From: Agriterribacter humi
GTDB taxonomy: Bacteria > Bacteroidota > Bacteroidia > Chitinophagales > Chitinophagaceae
DNA length: 64,000 nucleotides
NCBI RefSeq assembly: GCF_009192765.1
Contig: NZ_VOHQ01000007.1
Span: forward strand, 1 to 64,000
Reading direction: 5' to 3'
Each line of letters starts with the position of its first letter. Positions within the stretch are counted from its first letter, which is position 1. Below, piece by piece: positions 17,494 through 25,489 of the stretch. The notes beneath the pieces were generated by a model, which was not told the origin of the DNA, made no database searches, and saw nothing but the letters and a program-made list of their open reading frames with translations. The translations under genes and the position numbers were made by a program.

Positions 17494-20325
17494 TCATGCT
17501 TTAGCCTTATGCTTTTTTATAAACCATTTTGTTATTGCTCCTATAACAATACAGCTTAAACCCGAAAAAATAATTATCCATTCCAGGGAATAGGTATTGT
17601 TCATAGCAAGGGTATCTGTTTTCCCTATCAGCACAGGGCCTGCCCAGTAACAGGGCATAGATCTTTCTTTGGAAGCGGTTTTCAAAAATTCCAGCTTGGC
17701 TTTTTGTAAAGCCATATCGGTTGGTAAGCCTTTAACAAGATGTTTATAAAACAGCTCCGTAAGTAAATAGGTGGAAGTATTATCAACAGACCATAAATTG
17801 GCGATAGCAGCAGGAACGCCCAGCGCGGCAAACCCTCGATTGAAACTAAAAATGCCTTCACCATGATAGTTTTTGCCTTTTGCTGTTTGGCAGGCCGACA
17901 ATACGATGAGTCGTGTAAAGGGTTTATGTACATTAATCAGGTCTGAAAGATATAGCGCTGAATCAGCAAAATATATAACAGGCTCCTTATTTTCACTGCT
18001 GTCTGCGGCATGTGTATACAGTTGAATAACCTGGTATTTTGAGAATTGTTCTGTGAAATTACTCATAGAAGCATCAGCAGCTATATAGGTTACAGCATGA
18101 TCGAAATAAGCAGAAATAGTATGCAGCGACTGATCGCTTCCCGGAAGCGCTGCCAGAGAAAAAGAGGCGGGATAACTAACCGGGGCAATACCCATAAAAT
18201 TTTTACCGGTTGTTGGAGGTGGTGAAGTAAAATCATTCATAAGAAAACGGGCCGAATAGGTATAGCTTACGGCATGGTCATTCAAAAACCAGGCAGGCGG
18301 TTGCCCCGGGCGACTGGTTACCAAAGCTTCAAACGGAAAATATTGGCCATCAGGCGATATGATGATGCGGTTGCCGGGTACAGGCAAATTGCGAAAGATA
18401 AGCTGGTATAAATCTGCTGCGGTTTTTACAAAATCATTGAACTTGCGGTTCATCAATCCTGCATCGGATAAATAAGAAACAAATTTGAGTGTGACATTTT
18501 CATAATCCTGCTTATTTATTTTAGTTAAATAATTATTGTTTGCTGTTACCAGCAGTGCATAAACAGCACGATCGCCCGAAAAAATTTCAAGCAGCGCATG
18601 ATGCTCTTTTAACAAGACTTGCTGTACATTTTTTACGGTAATAAAGCCCGTATCAAGAAAGCTTTGATAATACAGGGGGTTGGCGGTCTTAATCTGTTGC
18701 TCCAGGAAATCCAATTCCTGTTTTTTTGAAAAGATTTCAGTAATAATTATTTTATTTCCGTCAGCATCTGCACGGCTCAATTCTTTTTCGAGGCGGAGTA
18801 TTTGTTTCTTCAACTGGGTTTGTTTCAAAATATCAGTTTCTCCCATCCATCGTTGCCGGCTGAGCTGGTCGTTCAGTAATACAGCCCGGCTCTTTTCAAA
18901 AAAATAAAAAGCATCTTTGGTATTGCCCAGCAAATAGCAGGCATCAATAGCATTTTCATATAGTCGCCGGGAATCGGCCCTCCAGAAAAGTTTGGATTTT
19001 AGTTCGGATTGATTTAGCCTCACCTTGTCCAGTAACTGATCAGCCACTTTGTAAACGTTCAGTGCCTGGTTAAGGAGGTTGGTTTTTTTTAAGGGTTCAT
19101 ACTGATGTTTAAAGGCGTCGCCTTTATCTATTACAAGTCCTGTGAGGTAATGCATTTTTCCTTGCTTCACAAATTCATCAGATGAGGTATTAAGTAAAGA
19201 CGTTTCATCGGCCCCGGTGCGAATTTGCCGGAATGCAAGACGGAAATAATAAAACGCGGAATCGTAAAGCTGTTTTCGAACATAAATATTTGCGATATTG
19301 TTTAATATATCTACAGACTCAATCGCTTCAGTGCTTTTTTCAAGTTTATTTCTGTTAATATAGTATAAAGCTTTTTTACAATAAAATAGCGCCCGGTCAT
19401 CGTCATTAAAATAACGGAAGTGAATATTGTAGCCTATATTGTTTAATATAACCTTGCACCCTACATCATACCCTGTTTTGGCTGCGCACTTGAGCGCCAG
19501 TTGATAATTCAAAAGCGCTTTTTGAGCATCTCGTCTGTACAGATGTACTTCTGCTAATTGGGAATATATGGTTGCCAGGTAATCTTTGAGTCCGGCCCTT
19601 TTGCATTCATCGGCTTTATTGGTTAGAAGCCTTTCCGCAGTTTCATCGTCTTTCAATATCAGTAATGCATTCACTTTCCATAATAAACTTCGTAATCCGG
19701 TATCTATCAAGTCGAAATATTCATTTTTTTCAGCTTTTCCGGCATATTCTTTAGTATACCTTTCGCATATGGTTGCGTAATCTATACAATGCTGGTAATC
19801 TCCCATATTAAAAAAGTACTCTACTTTGGCAAGCAGAGAACTGACCAGATAGCTGTTCACAGTATTATATTTCATTGCCAGAGCAATACAGCTGTCAAGG
19901 CATTTCATCTTTTGGGTAACATTATTCAATGAATCACAGATCCAGCCAAGGCTATAATAGTTTCTTATATTATGTTTGATGTTTATAGAAGGGTTGCCGG
20001 CATTGGTATTAATCATATTAATGGACTGCTGCATATACCGGGCAGCCTTCAAGTAATCTGTTTCATAGAAATAGGTAGCGCCGATACGCTGTAACAACAA
20101 GGCATGGGTTGAATCAAACTGGTATACGCAAGATTTAATGCGATCTTCGTAATACAATAATTCCTTTAATTTTTCTGAAGGCGATAATGTTGAGGAATCT
20201 CTAAGAAAAATTAGTCTTTTCCACACCCTGGCTCTATCGGGGCATTGCCCAAATGAAAAAACAGGGAAAAGCAAATGAATGCAGACCGGTATTAGCACTT
20301 TAATAAACATGGCTGACTGATACAT
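17494..20325 (-). CDS. TPR-repeat CHAT-domain (caspase-like) protein, exported and membrane-anchored
   Basis: A 943-residue protein. Residues 1-27 form a signal peptide (MFIKVLIPVCIHLLFPVFSF), with ATG 20310 as an alternative start. About residues 60-480 are helical tetratricopeptide-type repeats (QLAEVHLYRRDAQKALLNYQ, NIANIYVRKQLYDSAFYYF). A coiled region (about 490-570) precedes the C-terminal CHAT domain (about 640-905). The CHAT protease dyad is visible as H772 in LYTHAAD and C812 in VLSACQTAKG, followed by the conserved FNRGFAALGVPAAIANLW. A single transmembrane helix (about 912-932) and a basic tail KKHKAKA end it. TPR and CHAT would therefore face the periplasm. It lies 34 bp after the S8 protease gene on the same strand, probably in one operon. 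Substrate unknown. Confidence 0.88.
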   Translation of the reverse strand: MYQSAMFIKVLIPVCIHLLFPVFSFGQCPDRARVWKRLIFLRDSSTLSPSEKLKELLYYEDRIKSCVYQFDSTHALLLQRIGATYFYETDYLKAARYMQQSINMINTNAGNPSINIKHNIRNYYSLGWICDSLNNVTQKMKCLDSCIALAMKYNTVNSYLVSSLLAKVEYFFNMGDYQHCIDYATICERYTKEYAGKAEKNEYFDLIDTGLRSLLWKVNALLILKDDETAERLLTNKADECKRAGLKDYLATIYSQLAEVHLYRRDAQKALLNYQLALKCAAKTGYDVGCKVILNNIGYNIHFRYFNDDDRALFYCKKALYYINRNKLEKSTEAIESVDILNNIANIYVRKQLYDSAFYYFRLAFRQIRTGADETSLLNTSSDEFVKQGKMHYLTGLVIDKGDAFKHQYEPLKKTNLLNQALNVYKVADQLLDKVRLNQSELKSKLFWRADSRRLYENAIDACYLLGNTKDAFYFFEKSRAVLLNDQLSRQRWMGETDILKQTQLKKQILRLEKELSRADADGNKIIITEIFSKKQELDFLEQQIKTANPLYYQSFLDTGFITVKNVQQVLLKEHHALLEIFSGDRAVYALLVTANNNYLTKINKQDYENVTLKFVSYLSDAGLMNRKFNDFVKTAADLYQLIFRNLPVPGNRIIISPDGQYFPFEALVTSRPGQPPAWFLNDHAVSYTYSARFLMNDFTSPPPTTGKNFMGIAPVSYPASFSLAALPGSDQSLHTISAYFDHAVTYIAADASMSNFTEQFSKYQVIQLYTHAADSSENKEPVIYFADSALYLSDLINVHKPFTRLIVLSACQTAKGKNYHGEGIFSFNRGFAALGVPAAIANLWSVDNTSTYLLTELFYKHLVKGLPTDMALQKAKLEFLKTASKERSMPCYWAGPVLIGKTDTLAMNNTYSLEWIIIFSGLSCIVIGAITKWFIKKHKAKA

Positions 20326-20359
20326 TCATAATCGCAACACTTCCTGAGAAGTATATGTG

Positions 20360-21751
20360 TTAGCGCATTCCAGGAAGCGCATTATCAATTATCTGCTGTA
20401 AATCTGGCATAACGCCTATCTTGTTTCGTGACCCTGTGCCATTGGAAGGATTACTTAGAATTTTACGCATTTCTCCGGGACTCAGGAGGGGTTTGCCAGA
20501 TGCCTCAACAATACTTTGAACGGCTATAGCTGCGCCGGCTATGATTGCGGAAGCACTTGAAGTGCCGGAAAAGTTTGACCTGTAGGGAGGCGATTGCAAG
20601 GGATCAGCAGTAAAAACGTTTTTTCCCCAACCATAACAGTCAACCCGGCTTCCATAGTTCGAAGATCTTGTTTTTCCATGTGTGCCGGAGGCTGTTACGG
20701 AATCAGAGGCCGCGCCAATGACAATAGCGCCCGAATCTCTGAAATCATCGCTGCCGCGGTCAAGAATCGCTTTTCCATCAGCATCGGTAAACCCGTCAAG
20801 ATCAAAACCACGGACTAAATTGCCATTGCCCGCAGCTTCAATAACTATAATTCCACTGCTTATTGCAAGTGTTATTGCATCAAAAATTGCCTTTTCAATT
20901 TCCGCCGGTCTGTATACATTTGGTAAATGAGGATCAAAAACCTGTACTTCAAGTAAAAGTATATCGCCAAAATTAAGGTGCGAAACAGCATGAAGGATCG
21001 CATCTTCAATTGAATAAACTCTTTCAGGACTTATTTGGGACACCAGCCTGGATTTAACTTTCGGAGTTATCCCCAGTCCGCCATCGTCGTTATCCTGCAT
21101 TAGCACTATCCCAAGAACCGCGGTGCCATGTTCTTTTTCATCCGGAAAATCTTTATTCCCCCAGAGAAAACTGACATCGGCGGACTTTATATCTTCATGA
21201 TCCAGTATCCATGCATACTCTATATCAATAAACTGAACACCTCCCCCGCCACATCCTCCATCAAAGCCCCATGCATGTCTTGCGTTAATGCCTTTTGGAG
21301 CGGGGTCTAAATATCCCTGGTTCATGCTCATCGGATTTGTTCCTGTTGCATTACATGGAGGGGGCGCCGGTTTACTTGTAATATAGGCGAACTCCACATG
21401 CTTATTTTTAAGCAATTCCTGTAAAACTTTATTAGCATTCATTTCATACGGACAGTCCATCGTACAATAGCTGAGCAATTGAGGAGGATTGTAGCCTGGA
21501 TTTATTTTTTGGGCTTTCTTAACTAGTTCGGTAATCTGGTCTGGCTCAACAGACGTGAAGAGTTTGTTTATCTTCATGCCGGGAAATTGTTCTAAGAGTT
21601 CTTTCACCGGAATGATTTGATTTTTCAAAAGATAGTCCATGATATCTTCTCCGCTCCTGTAGGGCAAACGAAGAGCGTCTTGAAATTTGATCACTATCCG
21701 GTGGGGAAAGTTTTTAGGATTCGGTTCGCTTTTTTTCATTTTACTTTTCAT
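20360..21751 (-). CDS. S8 family serine peptidase (subtilase) with prodomain-like N-terminus
   Basis: A 463-residue subtilisin-like protease. Residues 1-150 resemble an inhibitory prodomain, ending in VEFAYITSKPAPPP. The catalytic triad is complete: D176 in VQFIDIEYAW, H208 in EHGTAVLGIV and S398 in SGTSSASAII, with the oxyanion Asn in EAAGNGN. A GGCGGGG turn precedes the Asp strand and other cysteines occur in the prodomain (CTMDCPYE, PPPCNATG). No signal peptide or membrane helix is seen, so a cytosolic location or non-classical export is implied. The 34-bp gap to the downstream TPR-CHAT gene suggests co-expression of two proteases. It may act on the CHAT protein, on a shared target, or on itself; these are inferences. 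Confidence 0.88.
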   Translation of the reverse strand: MKSKMKKSEPNPKNFPHRIVIKFQDALRLPYRSGEDIMDYLLKNQIIPVKELLEQFPGMKINKLFTSVEPDQITELVKKAQKINPGYNPPQLLSYCTMDCPYEMNANKVLQELLKNKHVEFAYITSKPAPPPCNATGTNPMSMNQGYLDPAPKGINARHAWGFDGGCGGGGVQFIDIEYAWILDHEDIKSADVSFLWGNKDFPDEKEHGTAVLGIVLMQDNDDGGLGITPKVKSRLVSQISPERVYSIEDAILHAVSHLNFGDILLLEVQVFDPHLPNVYRPAEIEKAIFDAITLAISSGIIVIEAAGNGNLVRGFDLDGFTDADGKAILDRGSDDFRDSGAIVIGAASDSVTASGTHGKTRSSNYGSRVDCYGWGKNVFTADPLQSPPYRSNFSGTSSASAIIAGAAIAVQSIVEASGKPLLSPGEMRKILSNPSNGTGSRNKIGVMPDLQQIIDNALPGMR

Positions 21752-21873
21752 TGCCTGTAAATATGAGGTGAATAACCAATCTGCCTATAGTAAATTAAGC
21801 TATTAACTACACTTCTCTCAAAAGGTTCCCCAAAAGAGTGGATAACGTTATTCATAATTTGAGGAATTTTTTT

Positions 21874-22170
21874 TTACATTGACGATGGCGGTTTTTTCTT
21901 TACCGGGATGGGTGGATCGCCCGGACCGCCGGGGCCTTTAATTGTAGACGATATCCATACCGTAAGTTTGTATTTATCCGATGACTTACCAGGGTTTTTC
22001 CATTCATGACGGCTGATAGCCCAGTCTCGCCCATCCGGATCTTCCTGAAGCAGCCTTTCACAATCTTCCAGCGCATTGGTTTTTCTTTGGGAAATGGGCA
22101 AACTCTCATTCTTTTTTCGAAAAGGAAGCTGCCGCGAAAACCATACAATTTCACCGTTGTTTTCTGCCAT
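21874..22170 (-). CDS. Small unknown protein upstream of the S8/CHAT pair
   Basis: A 98-residue ORF that I do not recognise. The N-terminal two-thirds is charged and mixed (EIVWFSRQLPF, RKTNALEDCERLLQED, DWAISRHEWKNPG) and contains a beta-like stretch YKLTVWISSTIKG. The tail is rich in Pro and Gly (GPGGPGDPPIPVKKKPP). There is no signal peptide or membrane segment. It precedes the S8 gene on the same strand with a 122-bp gap, so co-transcription is plausible but not certain. It could be a regulator, inhibitor or substrate of the proteases; nothing in the sequence proves this. There is a modest chance that it is not a gene. Confidence 0.6.
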   Translation of the reverse strand: MAENNGEIVWFSRQLPFRKKNESLPISQRKTNALEDCERLLQEDPDGRDWAISRHEWKNPGKSSDKYKLTVWISSTIKGPGGPGDPPIPVKKKPPSSM

Positions 22171-22651
22171 AAAAAATAATTTAATGGTTACAAAAATGGA
22201 ATTACAATGCGTAAATATTACAGGTAATCTCTTTTCATTTTCTTATACATCATCGCCTTTCGTTCATATATCTGCTATTTGATTATCGGGGGCAGGATTA
22301 ATTTTATATGGATGATGCGGAGATTTGCATAGTATATTGTAAGGCCAGGCTTTTGCGGTAGCGGAGGTATTTCTTCTTTGTCGTATTGTTTGGGCAGGGA
22401 GGAAACAATACAGACGTTTTTGTAATTTCAGAAGATGATTTTATCAGGCCAAAGTTTCAACTCCTTTTCGGCTAAAACTTTTTACTTTCATAAGATACAA
22501 ACAATTCGGGAAGAAAGATTGCTTTTTTGAGCAGGAGTATCTTTTATTTTAGCAATTGACGCAGGCAGGCACTATCATCCGCGGTGGCTGGTAAGCTACT
22601 GCAGAAATACAACCGGTAGACGAAAATGTGAAAGGCAAATCCAATTTTCTT
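22171..22651. other. Non-coding gap upstream of the small protein
   Basis: This 481-bp gap shows no convincing ORF on either strand. It should contain the promoter for the minus-strand small protein/S8/CHAT cluster: CATTTTTG (minus strand, near 22190-22198) resembles the -7 element but lacks the leading TA. Near 22560 there are GCAGGCAGG and CCGCGGTGG fragments like the repeats elsewhere. Confidence 0.4.
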
Positions 22652-23161
22652 TTAATCTTCCCTTTCCTTATAACCGGTATAACTGGTTTTAGCAAACACA
22701 CCGGGAGTAGCGTGACTGCCTTCCGGGAAATCGAGGTTTACATAATTAATACCGGGAAGCATGGTAAGGTTAAGCACAACAGTTGAAATATATTCGGATG
22801 CGCCAAAGGAGCCCATATCGTTAGCGAACGTAAAGGAACTGTCAATATGCGCATATACCGTATCCCCGGAAAGCTTAAGAAACTCCAGGCGGATAGAAGG
22901 GTAAATAGAATTAATACCGTTAACAATGCTTTGCGGCTCGGTAATAGTCATGGTATCTTTATATACTCTCGTTTTTACTTTCTGTTCTATATCTACTGTC
23001 CAGAAAAGTACCGTATCCGGCTGTTCCATAACAGTTTCAGGCTCCAAAATATCTGTTGAATCTGCAGTGTTGTCAGTATCGGCAGGTTTATCGGGACCCG
23101 AGCAGGAGATAAAAACAATAAAGACAAAAGGCAAAAGCTTATATAATAGTTTACAATTCAT
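22652..23161 (-). CDS. Lipoprotein of unknown function, downstream of feoB
   Basis: A 169-residue predicted lipoprotein. The signal ends in a lipobox FVFISC, followed by SGPDKPADTDNTADS, an acidic linker typical of surface or periplasmic lipoproteins. The C-terminal domain (ESIVNGINSIYPSI-like through VVLNLTMLPGINYVNLDFPEG) has a GerMN-like pattern seen in other Bacteroidota lipoproteins. It starts 35 bp after the feoB stop on the same strand and is probably co-transcribed. A role in iron uptake is suggested only by position. Confidence 0.75.
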   Translation of the reverse strand: MNCKLLYKLLPFVFIVFISCSGPDKPADTDNTADSTDILEPETVMEQPDTVLFWTVDIEQKVKTRVYKDTMTITEPQSIVNGINSIYPSIRLEFLKLSGDTVYAHIDSSFTFANDMGSFGASEYISTVVLNLTMLPGINYVNLDFPEGSHATPGVFAKTSYTGYKERED

Positions 23162-23196
23162 ACTTCAAGATACAAAATCAGGTGAAGGGAACATTA

Positions 23197-25320
23197 TTAT
23201 TTTAACAAATTGTAGGCCAGGAAACTCAAAACATAGGCTAACCCTGTCATATATATCAATTGAATGAGCGGCCATTTCCATGAACGGGTTTCTCGTTTCA
23301 CAATAGCCAGAGTGCTCATGCATTGCATGGCAAATACATAAAACACCATAAGCGATACGCCGGCGGGAAGTGTGTAAATTTTTGCCCCGTTTGTCCATGT
23401 AGCGGCTTTCATCTTCTCTCTCAGTGTCAGGTCATTTTCATCGGCGTTACCCCCAACACTGTAAATGGTGGCCATTGTGCCTACAAATACTTCACGTGCC
23501 GCAAAAGAAGTAATAAGAGCGATGCCAATCTTCCAGTCGTATCCCAATGGCTTAATAACAGGCTCAATGGTTCTGCCCAGTATGCCTACATAAGAATTTT
23601 CGAGGAGCGCTGTTCTTTTTTCTTCCTCTAATTGCTGCGCATTTTTGGGTTGTTGTAAAGCCAGTTGTTCATAGCGTGTTTTAACAGCTTCCATTCTTTT
23701 CGGAGGTCCGTAGGTACTCAATGCCCAAAGGATAAGGGAGATCACCAAAATCACTCTACCTGCTTCAAATACAAAGATCTTTGCCTTTTCCACCATTATC
23801 ACCAGAACGTTTTTCCAGCGCGGCGCACGGTAAACCGGTAATTCGAGAATAAAAAAGCTTTTTTCTTTGATGCGGATAAACCATTTCATTACATACGATA
23901 CCACAAGAGCCATTACAATCCCAAGCAGGTAAAGTCCGGTCATTACCAGGCCATGCAAACTAATAAACCCCCAGTAGTAAGTATTGGGTATAACCAATGA
24001 TATTAAGATAATATATACGGGCAGCCTGGCGCTACAGCTCATTAAAGGGGCTACCATAATCGTAAGCAGCCGCTCCTTTTTGTTTTCAATATTGCGGGTG
24101 CTCATAATGGCCGGTACCGCACAGGCAAAACTGCTGATCATGGGCATTACGCTTTTTCCGTTAAGCCCCACTTTGCGCATAAGCTTGTCCGTTAAAAAAC
24201 TGATCCTTGCCATATATCCCGTGTCTTCCAGGATGGTGATCAGTCCAAAAAGGATCATGATCTGCGGAATAAAAACAATGATGCCGCCCAGCCCCGCCAC
24301 CAAACCATTTACGATCAAATCGCCAAACCAGTTTTGCGGCAAAATACCGGCCAGCCAGTTGCTCCATTCGCCAAATATCCATTCAATAGCATCCATGGGG
24401 TACTGCGCCAGCCAGAAAATACTTTGAAACAGAATGGCCAAAACCCCCAGTAATATTATATTTCCCCAAAAGCGGTGCAGCAAAATGCGGTCTAACCGGT
24501 CACTGGCCAATTGTTTTTCCCGGGGATCGGCCTCCACAACCGTTTGCTGCATAATGTGGCGGATACGGGCATAGCGCTGGGTAATTTCTTCCGCCTGTAC
24601 TTTGGTATGATTGAAGTTGTGCTTTCTTTCTATATCCTCAATCGTAACCTGTACAGGGGCATCCAATGCAAACGATTCGTGATGAATGAGGTAATGAACC
24701 GCGGCATAATCGCTGATCCGCGGAAATATTTTTTTGATATCCTCTATCGCTGCCTGCGATAAATCGCTCGCTTCAACGAAATTCCTTGAAGGTGGCTTGT
24801 ACAATTGCCGGGCGGTTTGTTCAATTGCTTTTTTAAGTTCATTAATGCCCTTATCCCTGCGCGGGTTTACAGGTATTACCGGTACGCCCAGTTCTCTTTC
24901 CAATCCCTGAACATCTATGGTGAGTCCTTTTTTGGAAGCAATATCCAGCATGGTAAGGGCTATCACAACCGGTTTTTTCAGGTCTATAACCTGTGATGCA
25001 AAAAGCAGGTTGCGTTTCAGATTGCTTGCGTCTACAATTAAAACATATAATTCCGCGTTTTCCGCCGAACCGGGATTCATCAGTACATTATAGGCAACCC
25101 ATTCATCGCTGCGTCGTGGGTATAAGCTGTACGTACCCGGCAGATCAATAATGTTGGCAGTAAGCGCGCCGGAAATTTTAGATTCTCCGGATTTTTTATC
25201 TACAGTAACCCCTGGAAAATTGCCTACTTTTTGATTTAATCCCGTGAGTGCATTAAATAAAGAGCTTTTTCCGCTGTTAGGGTTTCCGAGCAATGCAATA
25301 TGTAGCTGTTGTTGTTTCAA
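23197..25320 (-). CDS. feoB: Ferrous iron transporter B
   Basis: A 707-residue inner-membrane Fe(II) transporter. The N-terminal G domain shows GNPNSGKSS (G1), FPGVTVDKKSG (G2), DLPGTYSLYP (G3) and ALTMLDIA (G4). A helical domain follows, then two Gate motifs in the membrane part: SFACAVPAIMSTR, with the conserved Cys, and APLMSCSARLPVY. The start codon is TTG at 25320: no ATG precedes the G1 motif in frame, and a TATTTTTG element (minus strand) lies only about 20 nt upstream. No feoA adjoins it, and no separate FeoA domain is visible at the termini. A lipoprotein gene follows. Confidence 0.95.
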   Translation of the reverse strand: MKQQQLHIALLGNPNSGKSSLFNALTGLNQKVGNFPGVTVDKKSGESKISGALTANIIDLPGTYSLYPRRSDEWVAYNVLMNPGSAENAELYVLIVDASNLKRNLLFASQVIDLKKPVVIALTMLDIASKKGLTIDVQGLERELGVPVIPVNPRRDKGINELKKAIEQTARQLYKPPSRNFVEASDLSQAAIEDIKKIFPRISDYAAVHYLIHHESFALDAPVQVTIEDIERKHNFNHTKVQAEEITQRYARIRHIMQQTVVEADPREKQLASDRLDRILLHRFWGNIILLGVLAILFQSIFWLAQYPMDAIEWIFGEWSNWLAGILPQNWFGDLIVNGLVAGLGGIIVFIPQIMILFGLITILEDTGYMARISFLTDKLMRKVGLNGKSVMPMISSFACAVPAIMSTRNIENKKERLLTIMVAPLMSCSARLPVYIILISLVIPNTYYWGFISLHGLVMTGLYLLGIVMALVVSYVMKWFIRIKEKSFFILELPVYRAPRWKNVLVIMVEKAKIFVFEAGRVILVISLILWALSTYGPPKRMEAVKTRYEQLALQQPKNAQQLEEEKRTALLENSYVGILGRTIEPVIKPLGYDWKIGIALITSFAAREVFVGTMATIYSVGGNADENDLTLREKMKAATWTNGAKIYTLPAGVSLMVFYVFAMQCMSTLAIVKRETRSWKWPLIQLIYMTGLAYVLSFLAYNLLK

Positions 25321-25340
25321 TACTGGTTTTTGGGAGTTTG

Positions 25341-25348
25341 CAAAAATA
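25341..25348 (-). promoter_or_regulatory. -7 element for feoB
   Basis: Read on the minus strand this is TATTTTTG, matching TAnnTTTG. No TTTG at the ideal -33 spacing is seen. The predicted transcript would begin about 14 nt before the TTG start codon of feoB. Confidence 0.4.
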
Positions 25349-25452
25349 CGTGCAAATCAAATTGATATAGTTACGAAATCGGTAAAGGAGTGATAAAATG
25401 TATAAATATGGCATGAAAAATGAACATATACAGAATTTAAAATGACTAATCA

Positions 25453-25460
25453 TAACTTTG
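25453..25460 (+). promoter_or_regulatory. -7 element for the M28 peptidase gene
   Basis: TAACTTTG matches the -7 consensus. It lies inside the longest possible reading frame (from 25442), so the true start must be downstream, at ATG 25466 or 25490. Confidence 0.5.
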
Positions 25461-25489
25461 CCGCTATGGTTACACAACTTTTTCCTGCA

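Noticed and set aside
21900-22154. 84-codon ORF overlapping the small protein in another frame
   Set aside because: Shares the DNA of the 98-residue ORF, starts internally and has less plausible composition.
17494-22170. Bacterial gasdermin operon
   Set aside because: The protease pairing invites it, but the 98-residue neighbour is too small for a gasdermin and lacks a lipidatable N-terminal Cys or a pore-forming fold pattern.
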